DNA from: Pseudomonadota bacterium
Lineage (GTDB): Bacteria; Pseudomonadota; Gammaproteobacteria; Steroidobacterales; Steroidobacteraceae
DNA length: 24,553 nucleotides
Direction: 5' to 3'
NCBI GenBank assembly: GCA_023433515.1
Contig: JAEZCN010000031.1
Span: 1-24,553, forward strand
This document shows, piece after piece, positions 21,528 through 24,553 of this stretch; the first letter of the stretch is position 1, and every line of letters begins with the position of its first letter. The notes below the pieces were generated by a model. The model was given only the letters and a program-made list of their open reading frames with translations. It had not been told where the DNA came from and ran no database searches. Made by a program: the position numbers and the translations under genes.

Positions 21528-21599
21528 TAGGTCCAAACATGCGGTTGTGAGCGCAAGTTCGCGACGCCCAAGCGAATGTTTTCCCCCTGAGTACCAAGA

Positions 21600-21728
21600 T
21601 CGATCACTTTCGATCTATTCCTCCAGAAAAACGTTGATTTACGATCGGCTTTAAGGTTAATTGCGCGTGAAGTGATCGAAGTTGCGGACCTTTGATCATT
21701 TCGCGGAGTGTTTTCATATCAAATGATC
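21600..21728. promoter_or_regulatory. Four GATCAYTT motifs upstream of the TonB receptor
   Basis: This A/T-richer 215-base gap contains GATCACTT (21602-21609), its reverse complement AAGTGATC (21670-21677), GATCATTT (21694-21701) and its reverse complement AAATGATC (21721-21728). The first pair extends to a 10-base inverted repeat (21600-21609 with 21670-21679). Two inverted pairs before a nutrient-uptake gene look like an operator array. The last copy ends 14 bases before the ATG, overlapping the ribosome-binding region. The binding regulator is not in the window. Confidence 0.5.
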
Positions 21729-21742
21729 CTGAAGGGGGAATC

Positions 21743-24553
21743 ATGGACTTCATTCGCTCGGCGAGCCGTCAGGGCTCGCCTGCGCGCTCGCGCCTGATCG
21801 TCGTACTTCTCTCGATTGCCACCGGCGGCTACGCACAGGAACAGGGTGGCGCGGGACAAGCAGCGGAGCAGCAGGAAGAAATCATCGTTACCGGTTCGCG
21901 CATTGCGCGTGACGTCACGGATGCATCCACGCCGCTCGCGATCATCGACGCCGAGGAAGTGAAGCTGTCTGGCACTGTGAACATGGACAAGGTCCTGAGC
22001 GACCAGCCCCAGTTCGTGCAGTCCACGAACGGCGGTGCCACGGCCAACACCGTGCCCGCCGGCTCCGCTGCAGGCGCTGCCTACGTCAACCTGCGCGGCT
22101 TCGGCCCGACTCGCAGCCTGACGCTGGTGAACGGCCGCCGCTTCGCCATCTTCGGACCCGAGCAGGTCACCGACCTCAACACGATTCCGACCGCGCTGCT
22201 CGAGCGCACGGAGATCGTCACGGGCGGTTCGTCGGCGGTTTACGGCTCCGACGCGATCACGGGCGTCATCAACTTCATCATGAAGGACGACTTCGAAGGT
22301 GTCGAAGTCGGCGGCCAATACGGCTGGGACAGCGCGACCAATACGCCGACGTGGAGCGCGGATCTCACGCTCGGCGGCAACTTCGGTGAAGGTCGCGGCA
22401 ATGCGGTCGTGTCGCTCAACTACATGAAGCGCGACGGCTTCACGCGCCAGGAGCGCGGCGACTGGGCGACCATGCCCTACGGCGAAGGTTGCGTCACGGC
22501 GGAGTCGTGGAGCAACACCTTGTTAGGCACGCCCAATGGCTCGAACGCCGCCAACTGCACGAACTCCGGCGGGCGGATGGGCTTCGTGTTCTCCGGCAGT
22601 GGTGACATCCCGAACGGTCGCTACGTGCTGACCGGGGGCCAGCTCGCGAACGCCGGCGTTCAGACGGCGCTAGCGGGTGCGGGACTCACGGGGCTCGGCT
22701 CCAACGGCTTCACGTTCAGCGATAACGGCACCAACCAGCGTCTCGTGAATCGTCCGGCGGACGACTTCAACCTGACGTTGTTCAACTACCTGCAGGTTCC
22801 GCAGGAGCGCTGGATGCTCAATGCGTTCACGCACTACGAGTTCGCGCCGGCGGCCACGGGTTACCTGGAGTTCCACTTCAGCAACAACCGGGTCAACCAG
22901 CAGCTCACGCAGGCGAACATCGGCGGCGACTTCCTGTTCGACACCAACAACCCGTATCTCGACCAGTCGATGCGCGACCTGCTGGTGGCGCTCGACAACG
23001 CCGAGACCGGGCCGCGTTCGATCACGCAGGGCTCGCTCACCTACACGACCACGCCCGGTGACGGCCGCGCGATTCTCACCGCGGGCCGCCGCCTGGTTGA
23101 GCTGCCGTACCGCTTCAACGTCGACGACCACAACGTGTGGCGCACGGCGATCGGCATGAAAGGCGACCTCGGGGACGTTTCCGGGAAATTCCTGCGCAAC
23201 CTGAGCTACGACGTGTACTGGAGCTTCGCGCGCAGCGAGGACACGAGCCGACAGGAGGGCGCGGCATCGCGCAGCCGTTATGCCTCCGCGCTGTTGTCGG
23301 TCGGCGGCGCCGCGCCGGTGGCCAACATCTTCGGCCAGAACCTGAGCGAGGCGGCCGTCAACGCGATCAAGATCAACGCGACGAACGTGACGAACGCCGA
23401 GCAGCAGGTCGCGGCGGCCACGATCGGCGGCGAGGCCTTCGACACGTGGGCGGGCCCGGTGGGCTTCTCGTTCGGAGTCGAGTGGCGCACGGCCGAGGCG
23501 GAGTACATCCCCGACGAATACCTGCGTTCCGGTGACGTGGTCGGCTTCAATCCCGGCTTGCCCACCGAGGGCGACGTGACCTCGAAGGACATCTTCGCGG
23601 AAGTGCGCATTCCGCTGCTCGCCGACGTGCCGGGCGCGAAGAACCTGAGCTTGAACGGCGGCTATCGCAGCTCCGACTACGACCTCGAGGGCGTGGGCCG
23701 CGTGTCCACCTATCTATACGGTCTCGACTACCGCATCCACGACACGATCGCGCTGCGCGCGCAATTCCAGCGCGCGATCCGCGCGCCGAACATCGGCGAC
23801 CTGTACGGCGGTCTGCAGCTCAACTTCTCGACGCTGACCGATCCGTGCTCGAGCCGGAACACCGCCAACCAGACGCCCGAAGTGCAGGCGTTGTGCGTGG
23901 CGACCGGTGTGCCGGCCGATGCGGTATTCCAGCCCGGCGTGCAGCCCGACAACATCATTCCGAACCGCTCGGGCGGCAACCCGAATCTCCAGGAAGAGAG
24001 TTCCGACACGAAGACCTTCGGCATCGTGTTCACGCCGACCTTCCTGCCGGACCTCGCGGTCACGATCGACTACTTCAACATCACGCTCGACGATGCGATC
24101 GCGCAGCTCGGCGGCGGCGCGCAGAACACGCTGAACCTGTGCTACTTCACCGTGCAGGATGCGGCGAGCGATTTCTGCCAGGCCATCCGGCGCAACCCGG
24201 CGACCGGCGCCATCACGCCGCCGTACTCGCTCGACGTGCTGCAGGCGAACATCGGCGGGCTCGAGACGAAGGGTATCGACCTCAATGCCCGCTACGGCTT
24301 CGACATCGGCGCGAGCCGCTTCAACATCAGCACGTCTTGGACGTACACGGACGAATTCACGGTGACGCCGATGCAGGCCGTGCCGGAGAACACCAACGAG
24401 TGCGTGGGCGCGTACGGCGCCACCTGCGGCGAGCCGATCCCGCAGTACAAGGGCGTGACGCGTCTGACCTGGTCGCTCGCCGACGTCGGCGTGAGTCTGC
24501 GTCACCGCTTCGTCGACTCGGTGACCACGGATCGCTACATCCTGCCGCAGCGT
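21743..24553 (+). CDS. TonB-dependent outer-membrane receptor (3' end missing)
   Basis: The first 937 codons of a large TonB-dependent receptor; the frame is open to the window edge. The signal peptide ends about residue 31 (TGGYA-Q). The TonB box EEIIVTGSRI is at 45-54. The plug domain has DASTPLAIIDAEEVKLSG, MDKVLSDQPQF, YVNLRGFGPTRSLTLVNGRR, LERTEIVTGGSSAVYGSDAI and TGVINFIMKDDFEGV. The barrel follows, with RAQFQRAIRAPNIGDLYGG, GGNPNLQEESSDTKTFGIVF, LAVTIDYFNITLDDAIAQLG and NIGGLETKGIDLNARYGFDI. Pairs of cysteines in barrel loops (CVTAESW...NC; DPCSS...LC; LCYF...FC; ECVGAYGATC) are typical of the large proteobacterial carbohydrate/peptide receptor group. AAGGGGGA lies just before the ATG. 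The substrate is unknown; location after a C4 sugar-acid operon suggests, but does not show, sugar-acid or oligosaccharide uptake. Confidence 0.93.
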   Translation, partial: MDFIRSASRQGSPARSRLIVVLLSIATGGYAQEQGGAGQAAEQQEEIIVTGSRIARDVTDASTPLAIIDAEEVKLSGTVNMDKVLSDQPQFVQSTNGGATANTVPAGSAAGAAYVNLRGFGPTRSLTLVNGRRFAIFGPEQVTDLNTIPTALLERTEIVTGGSSAVYGSDAITGVINFIMKDDFEGVEVGGQYGWDSATNTPTWSADLTLGGNFGEGRGNAVVSLNYMKRDGFTRQERGDWATMPYGEGCVTAESWSNTLLGTPNGSNAANCTNSGGRMGFVFSGSGDIPNGRYVLTGGQLANAGVQTALAGAGLTGLGSNGFTFSDNGTNQRLVNRPADDFNLTLFNYLQVPQERWMLNAFTHYEFAPAATGYLEFHFSNNRVNQQLTQANIGGDFLFDTNNPYLDQSMRDLLVALDNAETGPRSITQGSLTYTTTPGDGRAILTAGRRLVELPYRFNVDDHNVWRTAIGMKGDLGDVSGKFLRNLSYDVYWSFARSEDTSRQEGAASRSRYASALLSVGGAAPVANIFGQNLSEAAVNAIKINATNVTNAEQQVAAATIGGEAFDTWAGPVGFSFGVEWRTAEAEYIPDEYLRSGDVVGFNPGLPTEGDVTSKDIFAEVRIPLLADVPGAKNLSLNGGYRSSDYDLEGVGRVSTYLYGLDYRIHDTIALRAQFQRAIRAPNIGDLYGGLQLNFSTLTDPCSSRNTANQTPEVQALCVATGVPADAVFQPGVQPDNIIPNRSGGNPNLQEESSDTKTFGIVFTPTFLPDLAVTIDYFNITLDDAIAQLGGGAQNTLNLCYFTVQDAASDFCQAIRRNPATGAITPPYSLDVLQANIGGLETKGIDLNARYGFDIGASRFNISTSWTYTDEFTVTPMQAVPENTNECVGAYGATCGEPIPQYKGVTRLTWSLADVGVSLRHRFVDSVTTDRYILPQR

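Noticed and set aside
23714..24505. 263-codon minus-strand frame inside the TonB receptor
   Set aside because: Antisense to an unbroken receptor frame with conserved barrel motifs; its composition is that of a shadow frame.

Overview
The window is GC-rich (roughly two-thirds G+C), gene-dense DNA with short intergenic gaps and many 1-4 base start/stop overlaps. An EpmB-type beta-lysylation enzyme, a large TonB-dependent receptor with an EEIIVTGSRI box, a GH5 cellulase carrying CBM2, and an ApbE/DUF2271/DUF4198/PepSY cluster together suggest a free-living, polysaccharide-using Gammaproteobacterium, perhaps near Steroidobacterales, Nevskiales or Lysobacterales. That placement is inference from gene content. 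No rRNA, tRNA, CRISPR array, integrase or transposase gene was found.

Layout. (1) 1-2803, minus strand: a secreted modular GH5 cellulase (CBM2, Ig-like domain, second beta-sandwich, GH5), followed after a strong terminator by the start of a secreted protein with a carbohydrate-binding-like N-terminus. (2) 3008-3901, minus strand: a DUF3313-like lipoprotein, preceded one base away by a small exported protein whose frame is broken. (3) 4037-5823, plus strand: a secreted DUF1080 (3-keto-disaccharide hydrolase family) protein overlapping epmB. (4) 5951-8832, plus strand: an ECF-type sigma factor overlapping a single-pass membrane von Willebrand A protein (YfbK/DUF3520 type). Its periplasmic linker contains a TonB-receptor plug-like segment and a TonB-box-like string. 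(5) 8841-8983: a terminator and an 85-base near-perfect inverted repeat between convergent genes. (6) 8988-9785, minus strand: a DUF4412-like exported protein. (7) 9941-11778, minus strand: a split-barrel flavin-type protein overlapping a split-barrel/GAF/putative winged-helix fusion. This pair is divergent from (8) 11917-14532, plus strand: an NmrA-type NAD(P)-binding protein and two secreted c-type cytochromes. (9) 14615-17711, plus strand: a Fur-box-like site, then PepSY-TM, DUF2271, DUF4198 and ApbE, which looks like an iron-responsive periplasmic flavin-transfer operon. (10) 17802-19103: a BrkB/YihY membrane protein and an exported protein, convergent with no bases between their stop codons. 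(11) 19277-21527, plus strand: a DUF1537 sugar-acid kinase and PdxA2-type dehydrogenase (threonate/erythronate-type catabolism). (12) 21600-24553, plus strand: a promoter region with four GATCAYTT motifs, then a TonB-dependent receptor running off the window.

How they fit together. Regions 1, 3, 11 and 12 look like scavenging of plant-derived polysaccharides and sugar acids. Regions 8 and 9 are periplasmic electron-transfer modules, one heme-based and one flavin-based. The most unusual item is region 4, where sequence normally found in TonB receptors sits in a membrane vWA protein encoded with a sigma factor. A transmembrane signalling role there is a hypothesis.
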